Program-made: the position numbers and the translations under genes | The notes under the pieces: generated by a model | What the model was told of the DNA's origin: nothing | What the model saw: the letters and a program-made list of their open reading frames with translations, nothing else | Database searches by the model: none | Part shown: piece by piece, positions 44,723 to 56,000 of the stretch | How positions within the stretch are numbered: position 1 is the stretch's first letter | Layout: the number at the start of each line of letters is the position of its first letter | Assembly (NCBI RefSeq): GCF_905220365.1 | Contig: NC_061124.1 | Coordinates: 13,208,501-13,272,500 of the forward strand | DNA length: 64,000 nt | Reading direction: 5' to 3' | Source of the DNA: Vanessa cardui | Taxonomy: Eukaryota > Arthropoda > Insecta > Lepidoptera > Nymphalidae

Positions 44723-47122
44723 ATGGGTAGGGAGGACAAGGCTACTTGGAAAACCAACTACTTCACCAAGATCATCGTAAGTACTCTTTCTGGCATATCC
44801 TCATAACCTACATAAGCATGACTTTGCTTATATCAACAAAAAGTTAGTGAAATCTTATTTATACTTAGTATTATTTTTTCAGCAACTCTTAGATGAGTAC
44901 CCCAAATGTTTCATCGTGGGTGCTGACAATGTGGGATCGCAGCAGATGCAGCAGATCCGTATCTCGCTGCGAGGCAGCAGTATTGTGTTGATGGGCAAGA
45001 ACACCATGATGCGTAAAGCAATCAAAGACCACTTAGAGACCAACCCTGCTCTCGAGAAGTTGCTTCCGCACATCAAGGGCAATGTCGGCTTCGTCTTCAC
45101 CCGTGGAGACCTCGTCGAGGTGAGAGGCTGATATTAATTACATGTATTTTTTACTATATATAATAACAATGCATTATTTAGTCATTGTTGTCTGTTATAA
45201 TACCAGGTATTAATTTATTTATATTCTGGCTTCGCTTTCAGACAAAATCATTCCTTCAAATTTATCCTAGTGTTTTATTTACAACATGATTATTGCACTG
45301 GCATTTTGAAGATACAAATAAATACTGTTTATGTGTTTAACTAGTAAAAAATGTTCAAGATCTACATTATATATTTATGCATTTTGATTCTATTTCTGAT
45401 ATATTATTTACTGTGAATAGTTCTCAAGTATGTTTGTTTGTAACACACTCTGACTCAATAACTTATATCAACTTTAATTTTAAGTTCAAAAGTCAACAAC
45501 ACTAAATATTTTTTATGGATTTTACATTAAACACTACTAATTTATATCTTGACCAAATCTCATACTAATTCAAAGTTGTTCATTTATCTTGTTATTTAAT
45601 AATTACTTTTGCGATAGGACTGGAATATACAAGCATTATAATTAATTATTTTTATTACATAAATATCATATTCAAATACCTTTTTCTTTTTTGTAGGTCC
45701 GTGACAAGCTGCTGGAGAACAAAGTTCGTGCTCCAGCTAGGCCTGGTGCCATTGCTCCATTGGCTGTTGTCATCCCAGCCCACAACACTGGTTTGGGTCC
45801 CGAGAAGACTGCTTTCTTCCAGGCTCTGTCCATCCCAACCAAGATTTCCAAGGGTAATATTTTAAATTTAATAATATCTGGAAAATATTTATACATTAAA
45901 TATCTTGTAAATTTCTGTACTTTAACATTATTTCTGTACTTAAACAAATAGCTTTTCTGAATAAAATTATGATTACTTATTCTTTACAATATTTTCCCAT
46001 GATGACAGCATCTTTAATTCGTTGTTTTTAAATAGATATATTAATGTTTGTCTTTTTTAGGTACCATTGAAATCATCAACGATGTCCACATTCTCAAGCC
46101 TGGTGACAAGGTCGGAGCTTCCGAAGCCACCCTTCTTAACATGTTGAACATTTCCCCCTTCTCATACGGTCTTGTCGTTAAACAAGTAAGTTGTTTTAAA
46201 TTTTTTAACATTATGTATGACAGTCTCAATATTCAAGTATATTTTATGGTATCCAAAGTGTTGAGTACAGTTTGCATAACAAGTGCATCCTGATAATTTA
46301 CCTTTGGTAAATTACTTGCTTTTGCTATATAACAATTCCAGTTTAATTTTTCTGTAATTAAAATCATAAGCAAACACTTTATCTTGCTATTTTGTTACTA
46401 CAAAGACTATTTTTAAATATCTTTACTAATAACATTATTTACTTTTAGGTCTATGACTCTGGTACCATCTTTGCTCCTGCTATCCTTGACATCAAACCAG
46501 AGGACCTCCGTGCCAAGTTCCAAGAGGGAGTGGCAAACGTTGCCGCCCTCTCGTTGGCTATTGGCTACCCAACTGTGGCCTCTGCTCCTCACTCTATTGC
46601 CAACGGATTCAAGAACTTGCTGGCCATTGCTGCCGTTACCGAAGTCGAATTCAAGGAAGCCACTACCATTAAGGAGTTCATTAAGGTATGTTCTATGATT
46701 TGTTTACTTTACTACTCGTACACATTACAATGTTTTTAATTTATCATGTCTGTTTAAATACCAGAAAATATTATATTCATTTTCTGGCTTCGCTTTCAGA
46801 CTAAATTAATTCTTCAAATTTATCCTAGTGTAATAATTTTTTAAATGAAAATTGCACTGGCATTTTGAAGTTACAAACTTATAATTCACATAATTGTAAA
46901 ACAAAAAGAAAAAATTCTTATTATGTCATTATTCAAAATGTGTGAAAATTATGTATCATTCCTAATGTAATGTATTTGCAGGACCCTAGCAAGTTCGTCG
47001 CCGCTGTGGCCGCACCCGCCGCTGCTGCTGCGCCGGCCGCCGCCAAGAAAGAGGAGGAGAAGAAGCCGGAGAAGGAAGACTCTGAGAGTGACGACGACAT
47101 GGGCTTCGGACTCTTCGATTAA
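44723..47122 (+). CDS. RpLP0: 60S acidic ribosomal protein P0
   Basis: Core of the ribosomal stalk that binds P1/P2 dimers and recruits elongation factors. Exons 44723-44776, 44883-45119, 45697-45853, 46061-46185, 46449-46685 and 46982-47122 join in phase to 316 residues, the usual length. It begins MGREDKATWKTNYFTK. The L10-like RNA-binding fold includes GADNVGSQQMQQIR and MGKNTMMRKA. A flexible Ala/Pro and Lys/Glu hinge leads to the universal P-protein tail ending DDDMGFGLFD. Translational TOP control is suggested by the leader. AATAAA at 47313-47318 is the likely poly(A) signal. Introns 2, 4 and 5 each contain a snoRNA-like sequence. Confidence 0.98.
45187..45319 (+). ncRNA. Candidate H/ACA box snoRNA in RpLP0 intron 2
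   Basis: Two-hairpin structure by eye. 5' hairpin: GTCTG (45190-45194) pairs with CAGAC, with an inner CCAG/CTGG stem and a pocket whose right side is CTTCGCTTT. The H box is AAATCA. 3' hairpin: CTTCAAA pairs with TTTTGAAG, with an inner CCTAGTG/CACTGG stem. The ACA box is at 45314-45316, three bases from the proposed end. A paralogue with the same stems is in intron 5. Modification target unknown. Confidence 0.75.
46250..46379 (+). ncRNA. Candidate H/ACA box snoRNA in RpLP0 intron 4
   Basis: 5' hairpin: CCAAAG (46253-46258) pairs with CTTTGG (46302-46307), with inner CAG/CTG and GCA/TGC stems. The H box AAATTA is at 46309-46314. 3' hairpin: TTGCTT (46316-46321) pairs with AAGCAA (46368-46373), with inner AATT-CAG/CTG-AATT. 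The ACA box is at 46374-46376, three bases from the end. Sequence is unrelated to the other two candidates. Target unknown. Confidence 0.65.
46745..46878 (+). ncRNA. Candidate H/ACA box snoRNA in RpLP0 intron 5, paralogue of the intron 2 copy
   Basis: Shares the long blocks TTCTGGCTTCGCTTTCAGAC, TTCAAATTTATCCTAGTGT and TTGCACTGGCATTTTGAAG with the intron 2 candidate. GTCTG (46748-46752) pairs with CAGAC. The H box is AAATTA. The ACA box is at 46873-46875. Differences are concentrated in loops and in the left side of the 5' pocket. Confidence 0.75.
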
Positions 47123-50015
47123 ACTCAAATGGAACCCAACTGTGACTTCTGACCTATTCCGACTGACGTTTCATGCGTAACATTAAATGTTGACGAAGGA
47201 TAGATCAGAAGACTACAGTTCGCCTTTTGATGTGGATGTTCGTAGTTGCTGTAAACTTTTCACGCCGCCGGGTTTGGACACCCATATGGCGGCTAATTGT
47301 GTCAGCGTTATGAATAAACACACTGGAAATAATATATTTGTTTTAATTTCATCGTCATTGTTTGAAATCCTCTAAAATAATGATGAAAAGTGTAAATTTC
47401 CTTAAATGTTTTCAAGAGGTATAAATTATAACTAAATAAACAAAATGTTAAATTTCGTTTGGTTAATTAATTATCAACTCGACGTTTTTCAACACGATAA
47501 AAGTATACAATGTATCATAAAAATAATACATATTCTGGTTCTGTTAAATAAGACAAAATTCCGTGTGAAACGATTTTAATCTTTGGTTTTTATTCTATAA
47601 CATACCACATTCGACACCCGTAGATGTATTAAGGCTGTTTTCACACGGCACCGCAAAATGAACCGTTCAATTCCGATTTTTATTGGCTATTTTCTTTGTA
47701 CGTGCGTTTTCGTTACGAAGTCAACCGCATTATCGCTGCGAGGAAGCGAGCGAGTTTTTATTTTACCATAGGAATTGACTACTGCGGTGTTGTGTGTAAT
47801 CAGCCCTAGAGTGAGTATACCAATATTTCCAGTGTTACCTGGCAATAAAAATCAATTTTACATATGCTACTGGTAAATATTTTCGTTTCCAATTTCAAAA
47901 ACAAATAAGCGGTAAACATTTAAAATTAGAACTTGTAAAATTAGTTTTTTAAGACTTAAGTTTTATACTAACTAGTGAAATATAACCTCATTCGTTATTT
48001 AAATATATATGGCAAGTTATTATAATTATTCGTGTTTTTAAAAAATAAAAGAATACTTTGTCATAAAAATACAATATAATGTGTTACATGGTAAATGGAA
48101 GTTTAATGTAAGTTAGTCGTTATAAAATTTCTTTACATTTTTCATGAATGGTCACAGTCCCTGTCTAATAAAAGTCCTCCATATTAATAACAACTATAAT
48201 TTAATCTATATTCATATACATTATGCTACAATATGATATACCTAAAGCTTATACACAATAACTTTTCTTGATTTACCTCGAACGTATTAATAATATATTA
48301 CACTTAATTTTCCCTTTGCCTCTGCATAACTTACTAAGTGGCCGTGGTGAATTATTTATTTTGATATTATGAAATTTACTTCGATGTACTTACGGAAAAA
48401 AGACGGGATATCACAATGAAAGTTGAGTAAACTATTTTGTTCAATTTCAATAGAAGGTGCATAAAAAATTTATTTTTAAATATATTTTTTATCGATATAC
48501 ATTGTACATTAGTCTAGGGAAAGTATATGTGATAATTTTTGGAGATCTTTTAAATGTAGATATTTTGCACAAATTCTATTGAAATGGAAATGTCTTCGCT
48601 TCGATTATGTACATACTTTTCTCTTGACCCAACTTGTTAATGTTGTTTCTTTCCTTATATAACTTTACCTCCATAAAATACTTCAAGTGTTAACGTTTTT
48701 AAATGCCTAATATAAAGGAAAGGTCGATTTATAAATCTAATTGACGCAAGGTCATATAAGTTTGTTTTTTAAATGACATTATCTCTAGACACGTTTAATA
48801 TTAAAACTGACTTTTTCCAATGATTCGCATATCGTATAGTAACGTTCGATCCGATTATATCCGATTATAGTTGACAAAATACTTTGTTCTAACATAGCAA
48901 AAGAATGTGTTTTTATCTATTTAATTTCAGAAAGTTGAACGATATTTCATAATTTAATTTTCTGTCAAATGTTTTTAATTGTAAAGAGATAGGTTATAGC
49001 GTAGATTATAAATTCACAAAAAATAATCGAATAAAAATGAAATACGTTAGCAAAAAAATGACATTCCTTTAACACAATGAATTGAAGTTAGTTTAAGTTT
49101 GTAATATAATACCGACGCATTCTAACAAATTAATTTAGACAAAGACATGCAAAAGTGACTGCAATTAACCATCACTATTAAAAAAAATGGTTTAAAACAT
49201 TTCTAGAGATATTGTGCTATAATTTTAAACTTGGAATAAGGTTTGCATACTCTGTTTAACATTTTCAGGTACTTTATTAGATTTTGAAGCTTAACATATG
49301 GCAATAAAAGTTATTTAGCATGGCCAGCCGTAGCGCTAACGACTTCAACTACCCAGACATATTTATAGTTAAAAAATCTAAACACTCTGAGGAAACGATT
49401 GTATAATTTTCACAACTGTTTGTATTATTTAGTACCCACAAACCGATTCATTCAATATTCCGGGTGTCTCTACAGCCGTCACTGGTCTGACGCAGGACTA
49501 TTCCATAACATAACTCTTAAAATACATTGACATGAAAATAATCCTAACGTCAAAACTTTCACTTGAGACTATTTTCGAAGTTTCCATCATCAAGTCTATT
49601 AATAATGAATGCTACTTAAATAACTCCGAAAAAAATCTGATGAAGTTTATTGTTGTTCCATGTTAGTATAGATTTAAGAATTACATACATCTCTGAAAAT
49701 CATAAATATAAATAATGTGATCATACTTTGTTTTGGACGATTGCTATCAAACTCATTTTGGGTCTGTATTTATCCGAATGGAACTTCGAATAATAGCTAA
49801 TGGGCCGTGGTTTGGAATCCCTCCTAATCTCCTGACCTCTCTCATGCTTAATTATCGGTGTCATTAATAAACAATGATTTAAGGCGATGATATCACGAAG
49901 TCGATTTAAATGTATATGTTCGTGTCTGTTAGTATATTCTACATTCGCGATATTATATTCTGTGAGTCCGCTATTTTTCTTAGAGTCAATGTACAATAAT
50001 TTATAATACATGTGT
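47123..50015. other. Intergenic region between RpLP0 and RNF13 (convergent)
   Basis: RpLP0 3' UTR, with AATAAA at 47313-47318, then AT-rich sequence and the presumed 3' UTR of RNF13 (- strand). A short inverted-repeat element is at 47633-47805. The 117-codon open frame at 49721-50074 overlaps the last RNF13 exon in another phase and is not used in the best model. Confidence 0.55.
47633..47805. mobile_element. MITE-like element with inverted termini
   Basis: Ends GGCTGTTTTCACACGGCACC and, inverted at the other end, GGCTGATTACACACAACACC, with about 19 of 23 terminal bases matching. 173 bp, no coding capacity. No certain target duplication. Confidence 0.6.
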
Positions 50016-53000
50016 TCATAAATCGATATGTTGGGGCTCGCTGGTCGCCGCAGGAGCCGGAAGTGCAGCGACACCTACAACAACAAACGCTGCATTGAAT
50101 ATTATCCCAAGGCACTTATTGTCTTCATTGCGGTTGGACATTGGGCAAGGAAGTCTAGCATCGGTGTGTGCATATAGTGTGCGTTAATATATTTGAAAGT
50201 CAGTACATACAAATTAAAAAATATATATTTAAATATTAATAAGTTATTTCAAAATCCGATGAATTGGATAGTACGTAATAAAATGTCTTTTCCGTTTAAA
50301 AAATAGCCATACAGTTAATAGATTTATAATAATGTTACCAGCCCATAATTAATTTAAACCTTTATTCATCGTGTAGGTAACATATTTAAATAATGCGATT
50401 TCTATTTAGGCACTCACATCCTTGAGTTATCCTCGTACCATTGGATACAGGTACGTCTAGTGCGGACTCTTTTAGAAAGCGCGCACCCCGAGTTGGCTAA
50501 CATTTTGACGACCTCCATGGTCGAGTGGTATGTACACCGGTTTTCATGGGTACGCCACTCTGAGGTCCGGGTTCGAGTCCCGGCCGAGTCGATGTAGATT
50601 ACCATTAGTTTTCTATGTTGTCTGTGTGGGTCTGGGTGTTTGTGGTACCGTCGTTACTTGTGATATCCATAACACAAGTGCTTCAGCTACTTACATTGGG
50701 ATCAGAGTAATGTATGTGATGTTGTCTCATATTTATATTTATTTTCCCGGGTATTCCAAATTAAACCCCAAAGCATTCTACCGAGTCCGCCAATCGCGGC
50801 GCGGGCGGGTTACGGTTAGAGGGGCGGGAGGGGCGGCGGGAGGTGCTCACCGATGTCCCCGTGCGGCGCGGGCGGTGCGGGCGGTGCGGGGGGCGCGGGG
50901 GGCGTGCGCGGCGCCGAGCGCGCCCGGCGCGTGCGCGGCGCGCGGCGTCGGCGCTCCGGCTCGGTGCGGATCAGTGGCTGCGTGTCGCGATTCTCGACTC
51001 TGGGAGGTGGAATATTGAAAAGTATATATTGCGTGTGTAAAGTTTGTGTGGGTGAATATTGTATAGTATGACACAACTTAGATGTAGCATCGGCAAAATT
51101 CGTAAAACCGATCACATCCGAATTAAGTACGCTATCCCAAATTATCAATATTTATTTCTCACGCGAATATGCACAAACATAATAACTTGTATTTTCCAAT
51201 GACCTAATATATTTGTCAATTTGACGCGTCGATTTACATGCACTTGCTTTGTCTGACGCACGAATCTATAGCGACGAATAGCGTCGAATGGCGCGATAGA
51301 GAGCCATTTCTATTGGTCGTGTAAATCGGTAGTAATCGGTTTTATTTTCATTCCATTGCATTTTCCGATGCTACATCTAATTTGTGTCGTACTTATACAT
51401 ACATACAAGTTAACATTAAAGACGATTTATTCATCTTGCTATATGTATGGCATGTATGTATGTAATGCTAAATGTAAATTAAAAATTACTTACGATTCCT
51501 CATTAACGATTTGTTCGTTATCTTCTGAAGGCTGTGCGACCTTGAAACATAAAGAGATATATCTTAATAGTGATTTAAATAAAACCAAACGAATTATTTG
51601 AGTAGCAGAGAAATAATAGACGAAACAAGTTCTTCATAGAATCTGAACCTTGAAACAAAAAAGATAATTATATTTACTGAATAGTTATTTTATAGCTTAG
51701 CGAAAATTTGTTGAACTCCAACCGAGTTCAACAAATTGACGTATACATACTAACAGCTGTTAAACAAAAGCTGATAAGGTAAGCAATATTAAATATGGTG
51801 TACCTCTGCGTCGCCTTCCCTTCGCTCGATACGATTCCGCATCCTGGAGATGTATCGCGCCGCCCTCACGAAGGGATTTTCTCGCTGCTCGTCGAAAGTC
51901 CCACCCTGCGGTAGAAATATATGACCATTTAAGATTCTCATATATAACAGCCGACCGAAAAAAAACCTATATTAAAATTAATGAACGATTAGCTTAAGAT
52001 ATTCTTTACTGCAGAGAATGAGATTTAATATTTATATATTTAATTAGTTTTCTTTTCCTGCATATATATATTTTTTTATTTTTTTTTTATGGTAATGATT
52101 GGCGGACGAGCATATGGGTCACCTGATGGTAAGTGGTCACCATCACCCATAGACAATGACGCTGTAAGAAATATTAACTATTCCTTACATAGTCAATGCG
52201 CCACCAACATTGGGAACTAAGATGTTACGTCCCTTGTGCCTGTAGTTACACTGGCTCACTCACCCTTCAAACCGGAACACAACAATACTGAGTACTGTTA
52301 TTTGGCGGTAGAATAACTGATGAGTGGGTGGTACCTACCCAGACGGGCTTGCACAAAGCCCTACCACCAAGTAAAAATATTGTTTTGCTGCTGAGATGGC
52401 CCAGTGGTTAGAACGCGTGCATCTTAACCGATGATTGCGGGTTTAAACCCAGGCAAGCACCACTATATATATGTGCTTAATTGTGTTTATAATTCATCTC
52501 GTGCTCGGCGGTGAAGGAAAAATTCGTGAGGAAACCTGCATGTGTCTAATTTCATCGAAATTCTGCCACATGTGTATTCCACCAACCCGCATTGGAACAG
52601 CGTGGTGGAATATGTTCCAAAACCCTCTCACCTTATCTCAGCAGTGGGAAATTTACAGGCTGTTACTTTACTTTTTTTAAAATATTAATATATATTATCG
52701 AAGCGTATTATGATCATATGTATAGATGCTGAGGTCAGTGAGGTAAGTGCGTGCGTGCGTGCGTGTGTGGGTGCGTGCGTACGTGCGTGCGCGGCGCGGC
52801 GTCGGCGTCGGGCACGAGCGGCTCGCTCTCGGAGTCGGAGTCGCGGCGCGCGCGCTCGCCGGCCGCCAGCACGCGCCGCTTGCACACGGGGCACACGCGA
52901 CGGTTCTGCGTCAGCCACGGGTCGATGCACTTCGCGTGGTACGCTGCGCACAACCACACATCTCATTCGTGTGCCAATCAACGAACGGTGTACCTTTACA

Positions 53001-56000
53001 CCTTTCACGATTGGAATAGCTTAAGTTAGGCTTTTTATATATTTAATGTGCAATCGCAGATACGGTAAAAACAGGCCGTTGAATACTTTCCAGGAATTAA
53101 TAGATAGCAAATTAGAAAGTTGTCCGAGTCGAGATTAACCGATGATTGCGGGTTCGAACCCAGGCAAGCACTGCTGATTCATGTGCTTGATTTGACTTTA
53201 TAATTCATTCCGTGCTCAGCGGGGAAGGAAAACATCGTGAGGAAACCTGCATGTGACAAATTTCATAGAAATTCTGCCACATGTGTATTCCACCAACCCG
53301 CATTGGAACAGCGTGGTTGAATACGTTCCAAACCCTCTCAAAGGGAGAGGAGGCCTTTAGCCCAGCAGCATAACTATATGAACGATCTGATTCCCATATC
53401 CATCGGTTCGGGTATAAAGAAAGTGTGCTGGTAAAGCGGAGTAGCGCTAGTGATGTACCGTGCGCGCAGGGCAGCACTCGCAGGCGCTCGCCGTCCTGGT
53501 AGTCGTCGAGGCAGATGGCGCACGTGTCGTAGGGGTCGCCCTTGCTGAACTTGCACGTGGGGATCTTGCGCAGTGCGCGGCTGGGCAGGCGGTGCCGCCG
53601 CGCGCGCCGACGCTCCTTGATGCACTTCACGATCTGAAACGCAACGCCACACACGTCAGCGAACCGCGAGACAACGCTGCCATACTCAGCGGTGAAACGG
53701 ACTGGCATAAAACCCAACAAGTTTTCTTCTAAATAAAACTAGTTATAACGGATTTTAATCGCGTATATTAAATATTTTGGACATCCCGACGTTTTGAGCA
53801 CTTTATCCGTTAAATTCCGGATAAAAATCCGTTATAACTAGTTTTATTTAAATGTGTAATAATCGCGAAAATTTAAGACAACATTAAGTTTTCTTCTAGG
53901 AATTTTTTCGTATATAACATACCTTCTTCATGGTTCATTAAGTCCACAAAAATGGTACACTTTTTGTATAGCACTGAGCGGAGGTGACTATTTATTAGTG
54001 AGGTTGATCATTTAAACAAGTCATAAAAATTATGATTTTTTTACCATAAATATGAGTATAACGATGAGACAGAGCACCACGACGATGGCGAACGGCAACA
54101 GCAGGTGCGTGTTGATGTTGAAGGGGAGATCTCCGTTCACCATTATATAGTAGCTGAACACATAATCGTACGTTAAATATATACAAATACAAAACGGAAA
54201 GAAAACATTCATGAAATGTAGATGATAATGATTCCTTTATTTGAATACGTATGTGTGCGTACGTGCGTGCGCGCGTGCGTGATGCGTTGTGTATGTGTGT
54301 ACAATACGTACATTTGCAATGGTTCGTTTATTTAACGATCCTTGAGGAGATTTGATGATTGAATTCAAAGCGATTTTACTCGTAAAAGTATGACAAATAC
54401 CTGATACAGTTTTATTCAACTCCCTTATGGTGTTTGAATTTCATTTTAAAATTAGATTCATATCTTCTCTGATACAGTAAGAACACATGAATATCGAAGA
54501 ATATACTAGCTTTAGCTCTAGTCTATACTTTTGTTTCATATCGCTTAGCTTAGATAAGATCTAAAGAGAATGTCAGTGAAGTAGCTGTTGACTTATACAT
54601 TTATTTTTTAATAAGTTATTTCATTTTCAAAATGCACACCCATTAAAACATTACTAAATATTGGTACTCATACATTTAACAAATACCTAATTAATATAGA
54701 GTAAAACTCAATAAAAAAAAAACAAATGATAAAATAAAAGAAAAGAAAACTAGCATTCATACTTTTTACTATTTATAGACTTTTTTTCAATTATTGACTC
54801 ACGTTATATTTGTCCTTTGTTACATAATAACAGTATTAAATATTTTTAGTGGTAATACCTATATTATAAATTTAAGTTTGTTAAGTCAATCTGACTCTAA
54901 ATGAATATTTTTGAATGTAGGAAACGAGCTAGTGAACTGACCATTCCCATTAAACACTTTACTATACATTATCGATTACTAATTAGTACTGAGGCGGTTA
55001 GGGTCAAGTTCTATTTGTGGTTTTAAGTATTATATACACCCTATATCCTTTTCAGTACTACTGACAAGGTGTATTTTTTATTATATAGTTAGACTGAAGG
55101 TAAGTAGTCACCACCGTCCATAAAAAATGACGCTGTAAAAACTAATAATCATTTCTTACATCGCCAATGCGCCACCAATCTTGGTATCTAAGATATTATA
55201 TACCTTGTGCCTCTAGTTACACTGGCTTACTCACATTTCACTGCAAACAACAATACTGAGTACTGCTGTTTGTTTGGATAAATTATGACTGGGTGGTACC
55301 TACCCAGACGGGCTTGCACAAAACTCTACTACCAAGTATGTATAAATACATCATGGTAAATAGGTAAGATGTAAAAACCAACAAATATACAATGACGTTC
55401 AAATTTATAATACTAAGTTAGGATTAATTATAATAATAAAATAATAAACTTTATTTCAGACAAGCAGCATCCATAGTGGGTTAGTAAAAATAATTAATTA
55501 AAAGCTTACAGTCTATGTTAGTGAAATCTTAATTATTAATATTTCGCCCTTAACCCAATTTTGTTTGGGGTCGGCGCAGCATGTCTTCTCCTTTCATACT
55601 TCTCTGTCAGACATCATCTCACAAGTAACATTCTTTCTAACCATATCGTATTTCACACAATCCATCCATCGTTTCCTTGGTCGTCCTATAGGAAACGTGT
55701 AGAGGTAGACCTCTACATCCATCCACAACCATGCTCAAGGCCTTTCTCACAATATGTTCCTCAATTTCGTCACAAGTTCGTTGCCATCAATGATGCTGTA
55801 GTAAACAGATATGTTATTAACGCGCAAAAGTGAAGACTAGAAAACGTCCTAATTGGGACGTTTGCCTGTCGTTTTACGTGGTAATATGTTCTAATACATC
55901 ATAATCATCTAATAATAATAATTTGCGTAATTAAAACATCTAATTATCCCTTTTACTTATTGTTTTTATCAAGCTATCCTTTTTACTTTTAACGAAATGT

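Noticed and set aside
45990..46060. Possible C/D box snoRNA in RpLP0 intron 3 (ATGATGA)
   Set aside because: No D box (CTGA) follows at a suitable distance and no terminal stem is seen.
49721..50074. 117-codon open frame as the RNF13 C-terminus
   Set aside because: It needs phase 0 at the acceptor, but exon 10 ends in phase 1; the phase-consistent reading stops at 50016.
50530..51018. 162-codon open frame on +
   Set aside because: It combines a SINE with the antisense of an RNF13 exon.
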